Shown here: one piece after another, positions 51,668 through 60,678 of the stretch
Layout: each line of letters begins with the position of its first letter
Position numbering within the stretch: the stretch's first letter is position 1
DNA from: Clostridium mediterraneense
GTDB taxonomy: Bacteria > Bacillota > Clostridia > Clostridiales > Clostridiaceae
Length of the DNA stretch: 64,000 nt
NCBI RefSeq assembly: GCF_900091705.1
Contig: NZ_LT594785.1
Span: 373,640-437,639 of the forward strand
Direction of reading: 5' to 3'
Made by a program: the position numbers and the translations under genes
The notes under the pieces: generated by a model
What the model was told of the DNA's origin: nothing
Databases searched by the model: none
The model's input: the letters and a program-made list of their open reading frames with translations, nothing else

Positions 51668-52096
51668 ATGATTATTGAAAAATTAAAGATAGATGATATT
51701 CCAGAGTTATTAAATTTATATAAAGAACTAACAGATATGGAAGGCTCAGTAGAAATAGCAATAGAAACATATAAGCAGATGCTAAAGGATGAAAAATATC
51801 TATTATTGGTGGCTAAAGAAGAGGGGAGAATAATAGGTTCAGTTCTTGGAGTATGCTGTATGATTCTAGCTCTTGATGGTGGATATTTCTTAGCTATTGA
51901 AGATGTGATAGTTAAAGAAGAGGCTAGAGGTAAAGGAGTAGGTAGAAAATTAATGGAGAAACTCGATGAGTTTGCTATTAATAGTGATTGTGCTTATTCA
52001 CTTTTAGTATCATCAGGACATAGAAAAGGAGCTCATAAATTCTATGAAAGAATAGGATTTACTGAGGATGTAAAAGGATTTAGAAAGTGGTATTAA
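51668..52096 (+). CDS. GNAT family N-acetyltransferase
   Basis: 142-residue acetyl-CoA-dependent transferase with the GNAT fold. The pyrophosphate-binding loop is EARGKGVGRKLMEKL (about 85-99), preceded by IEDVIVKE, and the C-terminal GHRKGAHKFYERIGFTED is typical. AAGGAG precedes the ATG. Substrate unknown; a small-molecule or protein acetyltransferase. Confidence 0.9.
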   Translation: MIIEKLKIDDIPELLNLYKELTDMEGSVEIAIETYKQMLKDEKYLLLVAKEEGRIIGSVLGVCCMILALDGGYFLAIEDVIVKEEARGKGVGRKLMEKLDEFAINSDCAYSLLVSSGHRKGAHKFYERIGFTEDVKGFRKWY

Positions 52097-52131
52097 AAAG
52101 TAGGACTATTTTGCTAATAGTCCTACTTTTA
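52096..52131. terminator. Bidirectional terminator between the GNAT and DUF2922 genes
   Basis: Perfect 15-base stem (52096-52110 with 52116-52130), loop TTGCT, A- and T-runs on either side. Confidence 0.92.
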
Positions 52132-52134
52132 AAA

Positions 52135-52359
52135 TTATGCTATTTCTAATTCAGTTGTTGTCTTTTCTACTATTTCAGCAGAGATTGCAGAAACTAAGCT
52201 TCCACCTGATGTTACGAATAAATCTTTTTCAATTATAAGATCCATAGCTGCTTTAGTATCTTGTGCACTTAAAATAGGTTTAACATTCTTTAATGATATA
52301 TTACAAGTTTTCCCTTCCTCATTTTTAAAACTCATAATTAAAGTAAATATCTTTGCCAT
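52135..52359 (-). CDS. DUF2922 domain protein
   Basis: 74-residue cytoplasmic protein. It matches the DUF2922 outline: KIFTLIMSFKNEEGKTCNISL, then VKPILSAQDTKAAMDLIIEKD, and a closing SAEIVEKTTTELEIA. ATG 52359 has GGGGG upstream; the longer frame to 52434 overlaps the preceding gene. It forms an operon with the DUF1659 gene, a pairing common in Firmicutes. Function unknown. Confidence 0.85.
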   Translation of the reverse strand: MAKIFTLIMSFKNEEGKTCNISLKNVKPILSAQDTKAAMDLIIEKDLFVTSGGSLVSAISAEIVEKTTTELEIA

Positions 52360-52393
52360 AAATAAAATCCCCCTTTTATTTTGATTATTCTGT

Positions 52394-52615
52394 TTAGATA
52401 TCAGCAAGTGATATAAGTTGTTCTTGATTAACAATAACTTGTTCTGAGTCTATAAGTGCTCCAAGGGCATCTCCTACAAGTTTAAAAGCTTCAAGCTCAA
52501 CTTTTGAATTGATTTTTGAAAATTTTTGAGTAACTGTTTTAGGTTCTCCTTTTGAATCAACTCCATATTCATATTTTAGTATTAGTGATGATTTTAAAAT
52601 ATTTGTGTTTTCCAT
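52394..52615 (-). CDS. DUF1659 domain protein
   Basis: 73-residue protein with the DUF1659 outline: a beta-rich SSLILKYEYGVDSKGEPKTV, then FSKINSKVELEAFKLVGDAL and a short C-terminal strand. ATG 52615 follows AAAGGAGTG. It is followed 34 bases later by the DUF2922 gene; the two proteins are similar in size and probably act together. Function unknown. Confidence 0.85.
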   Translation of the reverse strand: MENTNILKSSLILKYEYGVDSKGEPKTVTQKFSKINSKVELEAFKLVGDALGALIDSEQVIVNQEQLISLADI

Positions 52616-52805
52616 TTTGCAACACTCCTTTCTTTCACTAAATATATATACCTGAAGTAGATTATTTTTCAAAAATCATAAAAAAAATTTTTTTTTGTTA
52701 CAATTTAGAATTTTAAAGTGATAGAATAATATATAAATAAAACAACAAATAATAGATATCATATGAGAATTTTCATATATAAATATAAAATAAGAGGTGA
52801 TAACC

Positions 52806-54287
52806 GTGATAAATATAAATTTAGAAAAAGTTTGCTGTAAGCAAGTTGATTCATTAGTAATCCCTTTCTTTGAAGATCAAGAAATAAGCGTTCCAAATCA
52901 AGAAGTTACTATTGCATTAACACAAGCTGTTAAAAAAGGACAATTTAAAGCTGCTTTTGGTGAATTAATTAAAGTAACAAAGACACTTGCTACTGGAGAA
53001 TTACAAGATGTATTAGCAGTAGGTCTTGGAAAAGAAGCAGATTTAACAGTTGATAAAGTAAGAAAAGTTATGTCAAAGGCTGTTAGAGAACTTAGAAAGT
53101 TAAATAGTGAAAATGCTCGTATATCATTAGCAGATTTCGAAGTTATGAGCATTAGCGATTTCATAAAGGGAATCGTAGAAGGTGTTCTACTTGGAGATTA
53201 TAAATTTGATAAGTTCAAGAGTGATAGAAAAGATAAGAAAGTTATGAATGTTTATTTCTCAGACAAGAGATATACACATGGTAGCTTAGCTGACGCAGCA
53301 GAAGCATTAGAAGAATCTAAGGCTTTAGTTGAAGGAACAATCCTTGCAAGAGATTTAGTAAATGAACCTGCTAACATAATGACACCAGCTTTATTAGCTC
53401 AAAAGGCTGAAGAAGCAGGAAATAAATATGGATTTGAAGTAGTTGTTAAAGAAAAAGCTGAAATTGAAGAACTTGGAATGGAAGCATTCTTATCAGTTGC
53501 AAAAGGATCAGCTCATGAACCAAAGCTTATAGTTATGAGATACTTTGGAGATGAAGATAATAAAGATAAGATTGAAGGACTTGTAGGTAAGGGATTAACA
53601 TTTGATACAGGTGGATACTCACTTAAACCAACAGATTCAATGTTAACAATGAAATCAGATATGGGTGGTTCAGCAGCAGTTATAGGAGCTATGAGCATAA
53701 TTGCACAAAGAAAGCTTAAGAAAAATGTAATTGCAGTTGTTGCAGCTTGTGAAAATGCTATTTCAGGAGCAGCTTATAAGCCAGGTGATATCATTGGATC
53801 AATGGGTAAGAAGTTCATAGAAATAGTTAATACAGATGCAGAAGGAAGATTAACATTAATAGATGCAGTTAACTATATAATTGAAAAAGAAAATGTAAGT
53901 TCAGTAGTTGATATTGCAACTCTTACAGGAGCAGCTCTTATAGGACTTGGAACAACAACAACAGCAGTACTTGCAAATAATGATGAATTCTACAAATCTC
54001 TTGAAGAAGCTTCAGCATCAACAGGAGAAAAAGTGTGGAGATTACCTATCTTTGATGAATATAAAGAACTTAATAAGTCAAAAGTTGCTGATTTAAAGAA
54101 TGCAGGCGGAAGATTTGCAGGAACAATAACAGCAGGATTATTTATAGGTGAATTCGTACAAGATAAGCCATGGATGCACTTAGATATAGCTGGAACAGCA
54201 TGGACAGATTCAGTTATGGATTATTCAGAAATAGGTGGAACTGGTGAAGGTGCAAGACTTCTATATGAACTTGTTAAGAGAAGATAA
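52806..54287 (+). CDS. pepA: Leucyl aminopeptidase (M17)
   Basis: 493-residue hexameric metallopeptidase that removes N-terminal residues, mostly Leu, from peptides. The N-terminal macro-like domain covers about 1-170. The catalytic domain contains VGKGLTFDTGGYSLKPTDSM and LTMKSDMGGSAAVIGAM (metal Lys/Asp) and the family signature NTDAEGRLTLIDA (about 343). GTG 52806 is preferred: GAGGTGA at 52794-52800 is a good ribosome binding site. Monocistronic with a terminator. Confidence 0.95.
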   Translation: MININLEKVCCKQVDSLVIPFFEDQEISVPNQEVTIALTQAVKKGQFKAAFGELIKVTKTLATGELQDVLAVGLGKEADLTVDKVRKVMSKAVRELRKLNSENARISLADFEVMSISDFIKGIVEGVLLGDYKFDKFKSDRKDKKVMNVYFSDKRYTHGSLADAAEALEESKALVEGTILARDLVNEPANIMTPALLAQKAEEAGNKYGFEVVVKEKAEIEELGMEAFLSVAKGSAHEPKLIVMRYFGDEDNKDKIEGLVGKGLTFDTGGYSLKPTDSMLTMKSDMGGSAAVIGAMSIIAQRKLKKNVIAVVAACENAISGAAYKPGDIIGSMGKKFIEIVNTDAEGRLTLIDAVNYIIEKENVSSVVDIATLTGAALIGLGTTTTAVLANNDEFYKSLEEASASTGEKVWRLPIFDEYKELNKSKVADLKNAGGRFAGTITAGLFIGEFVQDKPWMHLDIAGTAWTDSVMDYSEIGGTGEGARLLYELVKRR

Positions 54288-54324
54288 TTTTTTTAGATAA
54301 GTTAAATAAGATAGTTTAAAATTT

Positions 54325-54355
54325 AGAGGTGTCTCATAGAGACATCTCTTTTTTC
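54325..54355 (+). terminator. Terminator of pepA
   Basis: Eleven-base stem AGAGGTGTCTC (54325-54335) with GAGACATCTCT (54339-54349), one G-T pair, T-run. Confidence 0.88.
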
Positions 54356-54373
54356 TATTTTAATCTAAAAAGA

Positions 54374-54928
54374 TTAAAGTAGAACCTTTACTCCAAGGAG
54401 TATAAGTGCAACTGAACCTAAAATTTCAGCGTATTTACTATTAATTTTCATACCTAGTAAGTAGCCTAAAAGTAAGCCAATACCTGAGATGAATAAAGTT
54501 ACAATTCCTATTATGATTCCAGCGTGTAATTTCATAGAATCTGGTAGAGAAGCGTATGTAACCCCAATAGCTAAAGCGTCTAAACTAGTTGCGATTCCCA
54601 TAGCAGTTAATTCTTTAAAGTTTATTACTTCATCTACCTCACATGTTTCAGGAGCTTTAGTAAGAGATTCATAAAGTAATTTTAAACCAAGCGCGACAAA
54701 TACTATAAATACAATTAAGGTATTATATTTATCAATAAATGATGAGAATAAACCTCCTATAAAGGAACCTATAACAATCATTAAGAATTGAAAGAATCCA
54801 AATGTTGAAGCCATTTTAATTGACTTTTTCCATTCAAACTTCCTAAAACAAATAGATTTAGCTACGCATACTGCAAATGCATCCATAGCTAGTCCAACTC
54901 CTGTAAGCGTTAGAGTAAGTAAAGACAT
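54374..54928 (-). CDS. mntP: Manganese efflux pump MntP
   Basis: 184-residue six-helix exporter of Mn2+ (DUF204 family). The two paired acidic motifs are present: GLAMDAFAVCVAKSICF (about 12-28) and GIATSLDALAIGVTYASL (about 111-128). Length matches E. coli MntP. A yybP-ykoY manganese riboswitch and its terminator lie in the leader, which independently supports Mn2+ as substrate. GGGAGGA precedes the ATG. Confidence 0.95.
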   Translation of the reverse strand: MSLLTLTLTGVGLAMDAFAVCVAKSICFRKFEWKKSIKMASTFGFFQFLMIVIGSFIGGLFSSFIDKYNTLIVFIVFVALGLKLLYESLTKAPETCEVDEVINFKELTAMGIATSLDALAIGVTYASLPDSMKLHAGIIIGIVTLFISGIGLLLGYLLGMKINSKYAEILGSVALILLGVKVLL

Positions 54929-54963
54929 AAAAAATTCCTCCCAAGTATTTTATTAATTTAAAA

Positions 54964-55015
54964 TAAAAAAAACGAGATTTATAGGTATCAAAAAAATACC
55001 TATAAGTCTCGTTTT
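54964..55015 (-). terminator. Riboswitch-controlled terminator before mntP
   Basis: Twenty-base stem between 54969-54988 and 54996-55015 with one G-T type mismatch, followed on the minus strand by a long T-run. Mn2+ binding should prevent its formation. Confidence 0.9.
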
Positions 55016-55017
55016 TT

Positions 55018-55095
55018 AATCTTAGGCCAGACTGAAAGTCAATATGTTGACCTAAGAACTTATATAAAAGTAAGCAAACTACTCCCTTATATTAC
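55018..55095 (-). promoter_or_regulatory. yybP-ykoY manganese riboswitch
   Basis: Minus-strand leader with the aptamer landmarks: ATAAGGGAGTAGTTTGC at the 5' side, TTAGGTCAACATATTGAC, then CAGTCTGGCCTAAG closing the helix that starts at CTTAGGTC. Together with mntP downstream and a terminator between them, the assignment is strong. Confidence 0.88.
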
Positions 55096-55130
55096 ATTAT
55101 TTTAAATTAATTATATTTTTTTACTGAAAA

Positions 55131-55159
55131 ATTATATCACTAATGGAAAAGAAAATCAA
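55131..55159 (-). promoter_or_regulatory. Promoter of the mntP riboswitch transcript
   Basis: Minus-strand TTGATT (55154-55159), 17-base spacer, TATAAT (55131-55136). The -35 lies within the T-arm of the asnS terminator. Confidence 0.7.
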
Positions 55160-55192
55160 CACTTAATTTTTTAATATTAAGTGCTGATTTTT
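55152..55192 (-). terminator. Terminator of asnS
   Basis: Minus-strand stem AAAATCAGCACTTAAT with ATTAAGTGTTGATTTT, one G-T pair, then T-rich bases. Confidence 0.88.
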
Positions 55193-55197
55193 ATTAA

Positions 55198-56595
55198 TTA
55201 GAAATCTGATTGTCCTGTTGTTCTTGGGAATGGAATAACGTCTCTGATATTTGCCATACCTGTTACATACATGATTAATCTTTCGAATCCTAGACCGAAT
55301 CCTGAGTGTTTAGTTTCTCCGAACTTTCTAAGTTCTAAGTACCACCAGTATTCTTCTTCTTTAAGTCCAAGTTCTGTGATTCTTTCTTTTAATTTTTCAT
55401 ATCTTTCTTCTCTTTGGCTTCCACCTATGATTTCCCCGATTCCTGGAACTAAACAGTCCATAGCTGCAACTGTCTTACCATCTTCGTTTAATCTCATGTA
55501 GAATGCTTTAATATCTTTTGGATAGTCAGTAACAAATACTGGTCTCTTGAATACTTCTTCTGTTAAATATCTTTCATGTTCAGTTTGAAGATCTATACCC
55601 CATTTAACTGGATATTCGAATTTCTTACCTGATTTTAATAACATATCAACAGCTTCTGTGTAAGTAACTTTACCAAAGTCTGATGATACAACGTGATTTA
55701 ATCTTTCTAATAGGCCTTTATCTATGAAACTATTGAAGAATTCTAATTCTTCAGGACATTCTTGCATGATGTAGTTTATAACATATTTAAGCATATCTTC
55801 TGCAAGTTCCATATCATCTTGTAAATCAGCGAATGCTATTTCAGGTTCTATCATCCAGAATTCAGCAGCGTGTCTTGCTGTATTTGAATTTTCAGCTCTG
55901 AATGTAGGTCCGAATGTATAGATGTTTCTAAATGCTAATGCATAAGCTTCACCATTTAATTGACCTGAAACTGTAAGGTTTGTTTCTTTACCAAAGAAAT
56001 CTTCTTTGTAGTTTACAGCTCCTTCTTCTGTCTTTGGAAGGTTATTTAAGTCAAGAGTTGTTACTCTAAACATTTCTCCAGCACCTTCTGTATCTGAATT
56101 TGTTAAGATTGGAGTATGTGTATAAACAAATCCTCTTTCTTGGAAGAACTTATGAATAGCGTAAGCTGCTACACTTCTAACTCTGAATACTGCTGAGAAA
56201 GCATTACTTCTTGGTCTTAAATGAGCTATAGTTCTTAAGTACTCAAATGTATGTCTCTTCTTTTGTAATGGATATGATGAATCTGACATACCTTCTAAGA
56301 TTATTTCATCAGCTTGAATTTCAAAAGGTTGTTTTGTGTTGGGTGTTTCAATTAAAGTACCAATAACTTTGATTGATGAGCTGATTGGTAATTTTGCAAT
56401 TTCATCATAGTTTGAAAGTTTATCACTTGCAAAAACAACTTGAACGTTTTTAAAGAATGAACCGTCATTTACTTCTATGAATCCAAAAGCATTTGATGCT
56501 CTAAGAGTTCTTATCCAACCAGAAATAACTACTTTTTTGTTTGTGTAGTCTTCAGTATTTCTATAAAGACTTTTTACTAAAACTGAATCTTTCAT
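55198..56595 (-). CDS. asnS: Asparaginyl-tRNA synthetase
   Basis: 465-residue class IIb synthetase that charges tRNA-Asn. The N-terminal OB-fold anticodon-binding domain (about 1-100, [20 protein letters not shown]) is followed by the catalytic core with motif 2 ([20 protein letters not shown], about 230) and motif 3 ([16 protein letters not shown], about 435). Absence of the bacterial AspRS insertion domain and the AsnRS-type motif 2 decide for Asn over Asp. The upstream T-box carries an AAC specifier, in agreement. Confidence 0.96.
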   Translation of the reverse strand: MKDSVLVKSLYRNTEDYTNKKVVISGWIRTLRASNAFGFIEVNDGSFFKNVQVVFASDKLSNYDEIAKLPISSSIKVIGTLIETPNTKQPFEIQADEIILEGMSDSSYPLQKKRHTFEYLRTIAHLRPRSNAFSAVFRVRSVAAYAIHKFFQERGFVYTHTPILTNSDTEGAGEMFRVTTLDLNNLPKTEEGAVNYKEDFFGKETNLTVSGQLNGEAYALAFRNIYTFGPTFRAENSNTARHAAEFWMIEPEIAFADLQDDMELAEDMLKYVINYIMQECPEELEFFNSFIDKGLLERLNHVVSSDFGKVTYTEAVDMLLKSGKKFEYPVKWGIDLQTEHERYLTEEVFKRPVFVTDYPKDIKAFYMRLNEDGKTVAAMDCLVPGIGEIIGGSQREERYEKLKERITELGLKEEEYWWYLELRKFGETKHSGFGLGFERLIMYVTGMANIRDVIPFPRTTGQSDF

Positions 56596-56639
56596 AATTA
56601 AAAATCCTCACTTTCATTATATAAGTTTATTATTTTTGA

Positions 56640-56920
56640 AAATAAAAAAAACCCCGATATCCTTCTTCTGGGACGAAGGAATATTCGCGGTACCACCCAA
56701 ATTGCTATAAAGAGATATAGCCAACTTTAATCAACACTAAAATGTTGTTCAATCAATAACGGTTTGACTCCGTCTAAGCCTACTAAAAATTAATTGTTCG
56801 GTTAGAAACTCAGAGGCGTTTTTCAATAAAGGTTTTTTTATGAGACTTTCACCATAACTCACTCGCTTAGAAAAAAATCCTAAATTTACTCTTCTCTTCA
56901 CAGTAATTGTAATAATTTAA
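56640..56920 (-). promoter_or_regulatory. T-box leader, asparagine-specific, upstream of asnS
   Basis: Minus-strand leader with GAAGAGAAGAGTAAA stem I start, a specifier region aaAACgcctctgag giving the Asn codon AAC (opposite 56818-56820), and the T-box TTGGGTGGTACCGCG. The terminator pairs ATATTCCTTC with GAAGGATAT and has a T-run (opposite 56643-56650). Uncharged tRNA-Asn should allow read-through into asnS. A promoter TTGCAT-17-TAGAAT lies just upstream. Confidence 0.94.
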
Positions 56921-57007
56921 TTAATTCAATTCTACAATAACTCTTTAACAAATGCAATATAATCAGCATAAAAATATATAAAGTGTTTAAATAGGGGTGT
57001 TACTTAC

Positions 57008-57385
57008 ATGAAAGATGAATTAATCATATTTTTTGAAATTAGTAGACTTAAAGATTATATGATTTCTAATCCTAAAAATAAAGAATTTTATAAAAAACAT
57101 ATATTAAAGTTATTTGAATTACTTAAAGAAGATAAAATTGAATATAGGAACATGAAAAGTTTTACTTTAGAAGAATTAAAAAAATTTAATGGTGAAAATG
57201 GAAGTCCACATTATATAGCAGTTGATGGAACAGTATATAATTTAGGGGATAATGGGGTATGGAAAGCTTTTAAAGAGCAAGGTATGAAGATGGGAGAGGA
57301 TGTAACTGAAAAATTTTATGAAAATTACGGGAAAAATAAAGAGTTATTAAAACAAGCTATAGTTGTTGGAGTATTAATGCAATAA
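57008..57385 (+). CDS. Cytochrome b5-like heme/steroid-binding domain protein
   Basis: 125 residues. The N-terminal helical part (about 1-50) is charged. The C-terminal part (about 52-125) matches the cytochrome b5-like fold: SFTLEELKKFNGENGSPHYIAVDGTVYNL in two steps, then a helix and KELLKQAIVVGVL. The usual HPGG heme motif is absent, as in many clostridial members, so heme binding is doubtful. Divergent from the asnS T-box. GGGGTG precedes the ATG. Confidence 0.82.
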   Translation: MKDELIIFFEISRLKDYMISNPKNKEFYKKHILKLFELLKEDKIEYRNMKSFTLEELKKFNGENGSPHYIAVDGTVYNLGDNGVWKAFKEQGMKMGEDVTEKFYENYGKNKELLKQAIVVGVLMQ

Positions 57386-57396
57386 TAAAATAAAAA

Positions 57397-57427
57397 GGGC
57401 TGTCTCTTTTGAGACAGGCTATTTTTA
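57397..57427. terminator. Bidirectional terminator
   Basis: CTGTCTC/GAGACAG core stem with TTTT loop, flanked by A-run and T-run; between convergent genes. Confidence 0.8.
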
Positions 57428-57429
57428 TT

Positions 57430-58128
57430 TTATTCTTTTCCTGATTGATATGATGCTATAAGTAATGGTGGGAAGTTTTTCATTTGCATATCTTTAACTA
57501 TTTTCATATAGTCATATTCAACTGTTCTTATATTAACTTTAGGAGTAGCACCATTAAATATATCTAGTATTGTATATGTAGCATGTGGTGTACCATTCTT
57601 AGGTTTTCCAACACTTCCATCATTAATTATCATTTTATTTCCTATTTCTTTAAAGTAAGGAATATGAGTATGTCCGCAAATTAGAATATCTTTTTCAATT
57701 TCATTAAGAACTTTTTCAAGTTCTGGTGAATTATTATCTAGATATTCATTTATCATTCTAGGACTTCCATGAACAAATTTAATTTTCTTATCACAAACTG
57801 ATAAAGAAATATCACTTGGTAAGCTTTCAAGATAGAATCTATTTGAAGCTCTAAGTTCTTCAATAGTCCAACTAAGTGAAAAATCATTTATTGCTGTTCT
57901 TCTTATAAATTCAAAAGAGTTATTAACAACAGCTGCATCATAATTACCTTTTATACAAAGAATATTTTTTCTTTTTATTAGAGCTATAACTTCATTAGGA
58001 TGAGGACCATAGCCAACTAAATCACCTAAACAAATAATTGAGTCTACATTTTGTGAATCTATATCTTCTAGCACTTTCATAAGTGAATATAGATTACCAT
58101 GTATATCAGATATAATTGCTAATCTCAT
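57430..58128 (-). CDS. Calcineurin-like metallophosphoesterase
   Basis: 232-residue two-metal phosphoesterase of the YfcE/MJ0936-like group. The metal-binding motifs are in order: ISDIHGNLYSL (D-x-H), CLGDLVGYGPHP (GD), IKGNYDAAVV (GN-D), FVHGSPR and ICGHTHIPYF (GHTH). It probably hydrolyses phosphodiesters; natural substrate unknown. ATG 58128 has TTGGAGG upstream; the in-frame GTG/ATG at 58140 lies before it. Confidence 0.9.
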   Translation of the reverse strand: MRLAIISDIHGNLYSLMKVLEDIDSQNVDSIICLGDLVGYGPHPNEVIALIKRKNILCIKGNYDAAVVNNSFEFIRRTAINDFSLSWTIEELRASNRFYLESLPSDISLSVCDKKIKFVHGSPRMINEYLDNNSPELEKVLNEIEKDILICGHTHIPYFKEIGNKMIINDGSVGKPKNGTPHATYTILDIFNGATPKVNIRTVEYDYMKIVKDMQMKNFPPLLIASYQSGKE

Positions 58129-58199
58129 AATAACCTCCAATACATAATAAATTCATTATATATTATACATTGAAAATACCAAATTAAGTACATTTTTTA

Positions 58200-59079
58200 T
58201 TAATTTATTTTGCTAAAACTCCAGAATGCATTAGCACTTTTCTCTATATCTTTGAAGTCCCAAGTTTTATTTGAATATTTAATACTATCAGGATCATTTA
58301 CTTTAATTTTTCCATCTGAAGTAATTCCACTTAAAACAATAAAATGCCCTGACAATGTAAATATTCCAGGACCTTCAGAAACTATAACAGGATGTCCTTC
58401 TTTTAGTGATTTTATTACTTGATTTGATGGAATCATAGTTCCTTTTACACCAAAGTAAGTAGATAATTTATCCATAACGCTCCAGTCTGAGCCTTTATTT
58501 TTTACATAACCACCATGTTTTTCACTATAGTTAGCAACGATTCTGGGATTAATTTTAGTATCTCCAGTTAATCCAACAATGATCATAGCTAAAGAAGTAG
58601 GTCCACAGCCATTAATGGCAAGAAGTTCAGTACCGTAATAATCATATCCCCATTGTTTATCAAATTGTTCAAACAAAGGGATTTCCCCTTTTTTATAATA
58701 AGATTCAATATTAATTACTTTATTTATTTCTCTTGTTGGATATCCAGCCACATAAGGTATTGTTTCAGGTCGCATAACTGCCATTCTAATTAATTCTTCA
58801 GGTATTTCTTTAGAGTTATTTACTATTGATTGTATCTGAGAATCATTGTATTTTGTAGCCTCACTAGATAACTTTTCTAATAATTGTGAATTTGTAGCAT
58901 GCCACCAATAAGTAGTATTATAATTATCCTTATCTATTTTTGCTATAGTTTTAGATACATTATAAGGTTTTTCTTCTGTTTTATTAGTATTAGTATTTAT
59001 ATGATAATAACAGATACCTGCTATAGCTAGTATAACTATTATTGCGCCTATAAGTAGCCATGTTAAATATTTTTTTCAT
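58200..59079 (-). CDS. C39-type cysteine peptidase-like exported protein, frameshifted at its first codons
   Basis: The intact frame gives 194 residues from ATG 58784, but protein-like sequence continues upstream without a start to 59069: a membrane anchor (WLLIGAIIVILAIAGICYYH) and a stalk (NTTYWWHATNSQLLEKLSSE). A perfect start (GGAG, then ATG 59079) sits one base out of frame, separated by a run of seven A (59070-59076). With six A the product would be 292 residues. The peptidase domain (about 130-290) shows Cys in NGCGPTSLAMI, His in GHFIVLSG and Asp in KVNDPDS, so the C39-like triad is present. The frameshift may be a mutation, a sequencing error or a slippage switch. Confidence 0.78.
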
Positions 59080-59566
59080 TTAATCTCCTTAAATTTTTTT
59101 CTAATTTTTTTATTTTGTATTAGTATATTTTTAGGTAATTAGTGTTGCATTTATATTATTAAATAAATAAAATTAAAAAATTATTTTTGTGATATAACTA
59201 TAATAATTTTAAAAAAATAATTGTATATTAAAGGAATTATTGTATTATTAAGTTTAAATAAACAATATTTATTGTAAAACACTAGAACTTATAAATATTA
59301 ACAATTTGGTTTAATTAGTGAATAATAATTACATTTTTTATTATATATAGTAGATTGATAAAAAAATTAGTGCTAAATAAAGGTGAGATTAATATTAAAG
59401 AATTAATATAAAATTTAATCCATTTAATATTTTTTGTGTAGAAATTTATATAAATAGTCTAGAGTTAATTTAATTTTATGAAAGTATTGGGATTTATCTG
59501 TAATACATATGGTAGTTTAGAATGATATAATAAGAATAAATATTATTTTAAAAGGAGTGGGTAAAA
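59080..59566. other. Very AT-rich non-coding stretch
   Basis: Holds the ribosome binding site of the C39-type gene at its left edge and the pepQ promoter and ribosome binding site (AAGGAG) at its right edge. No other feature seen; stops are frequent in every frame. Confidence 0.5.
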
Positions 59567-60643
59567 ATGAATCAAGAAAGACTTGCCAAAGTAATAAAGG
59601 CTATGGAAGAGCAAAATCTTTCACAAATGCTTATATCTTCAGCTCCAAGCTTATTTTATTTAACAGGTAAGTGGATTTCAGCAGGAGAAAGAATGGTAGC
59701 TTTATATATAAATAAAAATGGAGATGCCAAATTTATAATAAATAAATTATTCCCTTGTGAGGAAACTGAAGGTTTAGATTTAGTTTGGTATGATGATACA
59801 CAGGATGCTGTTGAAATATTAAGTAAGTATACTGATAAAAATGAAGCTTTAGGTATTGATAAGGATTGGAAAGCTCATTTCTTAATAAGACTTATGGAAC
59901 TAAATGGAGCTAAGAGCTTTGTTAATGGTTCACCTATAATTGATAATCTAAGAATGGTTAAGGATGAAATTGAAAAAGACCTTATGATTAAAGCATCTAA
60001 GATTAATGATGAAGTTATGGGAGAAATTAAAGATTGTATATCAAGTGATAAGACAGAAAAAGAAATTTGTGCAATATTAGGAGAAAAGTATGCACAAAAA
60101 GGAACACAAGGTTTCTCATTCCCTCCAATAGTTGCTTATGGAGCCAATGCAGCAGATCCGCATTGTGTATCAGGAGATAATAAGCTTAAAGCTGGGGATT
60201 GTATAGTTATAGATATGGGATGTAGACATAATAATTATTGTTCAGATATGACAAGAACTTTCTTCTATAAAGAAGTTTCAGAAAAACATAGAGAAGTTTA
60301 TGAAACAGTTTTAGAAGCTAATAAGAGAGCAATAATGACAGTTAAGCCAGGAATAAGATTCTGTGATGTTGATAAGGCAGCAAGAGATTATATAACTGAA
60401 AAAGGATATGGAGAATACTTTACACATAGAACAGGTCACTGTATAGGAATAGAAGTACATGACTTTGGAAATGTAAGCTCAGTTAATGAAGATATATTAA
60501 GACCTGGAATGATTTTTTCAATTGAGCCAGGAATATATATAAAAGATGATATTGGAGTAAGAATTGAAGATTTAGTTATGGTTACTGAAGATGGATGTCA
60601 AAGACTTAATGTATATCCAAAGGAACTCACAATAATAGAATAG
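59567..60643 (+). CDS. pepQ: Xaa-Pro dipeptidase/aminopeptidase (M24, PepQ-like)
   Basis: 358-residue metallopeptidase for proline-containing dipeptides or peptides. The N-terminal creatinase-like domain (about 1-125) includes LISSAPSLFYLTGKW. The catalytic domain has all five ligands: Asp in IVIDMGCRHN, Asp in CSDMTRTFF, His in RTGHCIGIEVHD, Glu in SIEPGIYI and Glu in VRIEDLV. Length fits PepQ and short aminopeptidases. AAGGAG precedes the ATG. An SDR gene follows 35 bases later, probably in the same transcript. Confidence 0.93.
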   Translation: MNQERLAKVIKAMEEQNLSQMLISSAPSLFYLTGKWISAGERMVALYINKNGDAKFIINKLFPCEETEGLDLVWYDDTQDAVEILSKYTDKNEALGIDKDWKAHFLIRLMELNGAKSFVNGSPIIDNLRMVKDEIEKDLMIKASKINDEVMGEIKDCISSDKTEKEICAILGEKYAQKGTQGFSFPPIVAYGANAADPHCVSGDNKLKAGDCIVIDMGCRHNNYCSDMTRTFFYKEVSEKHREVYETVLEANKRAIMTVKPGIRFCDVDKAARDYITEKGYGEYFTHRTGHCIGIEVHDFGNVSSVNEDILRPGMIFSIEPGIYIKDDIGVRIEDLVMVTEDGCQRLNVYPKELTIIE

Positions 60644-60678
60644 GATAAAAATATATTTAAACTAAGGAGAAAAGGGTC

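Noticed and set aside
53513-53698. Minus-strand open frame inside pepA
   Set aside because: Antisense to the conserved M17 catalytic domain, no start signals.
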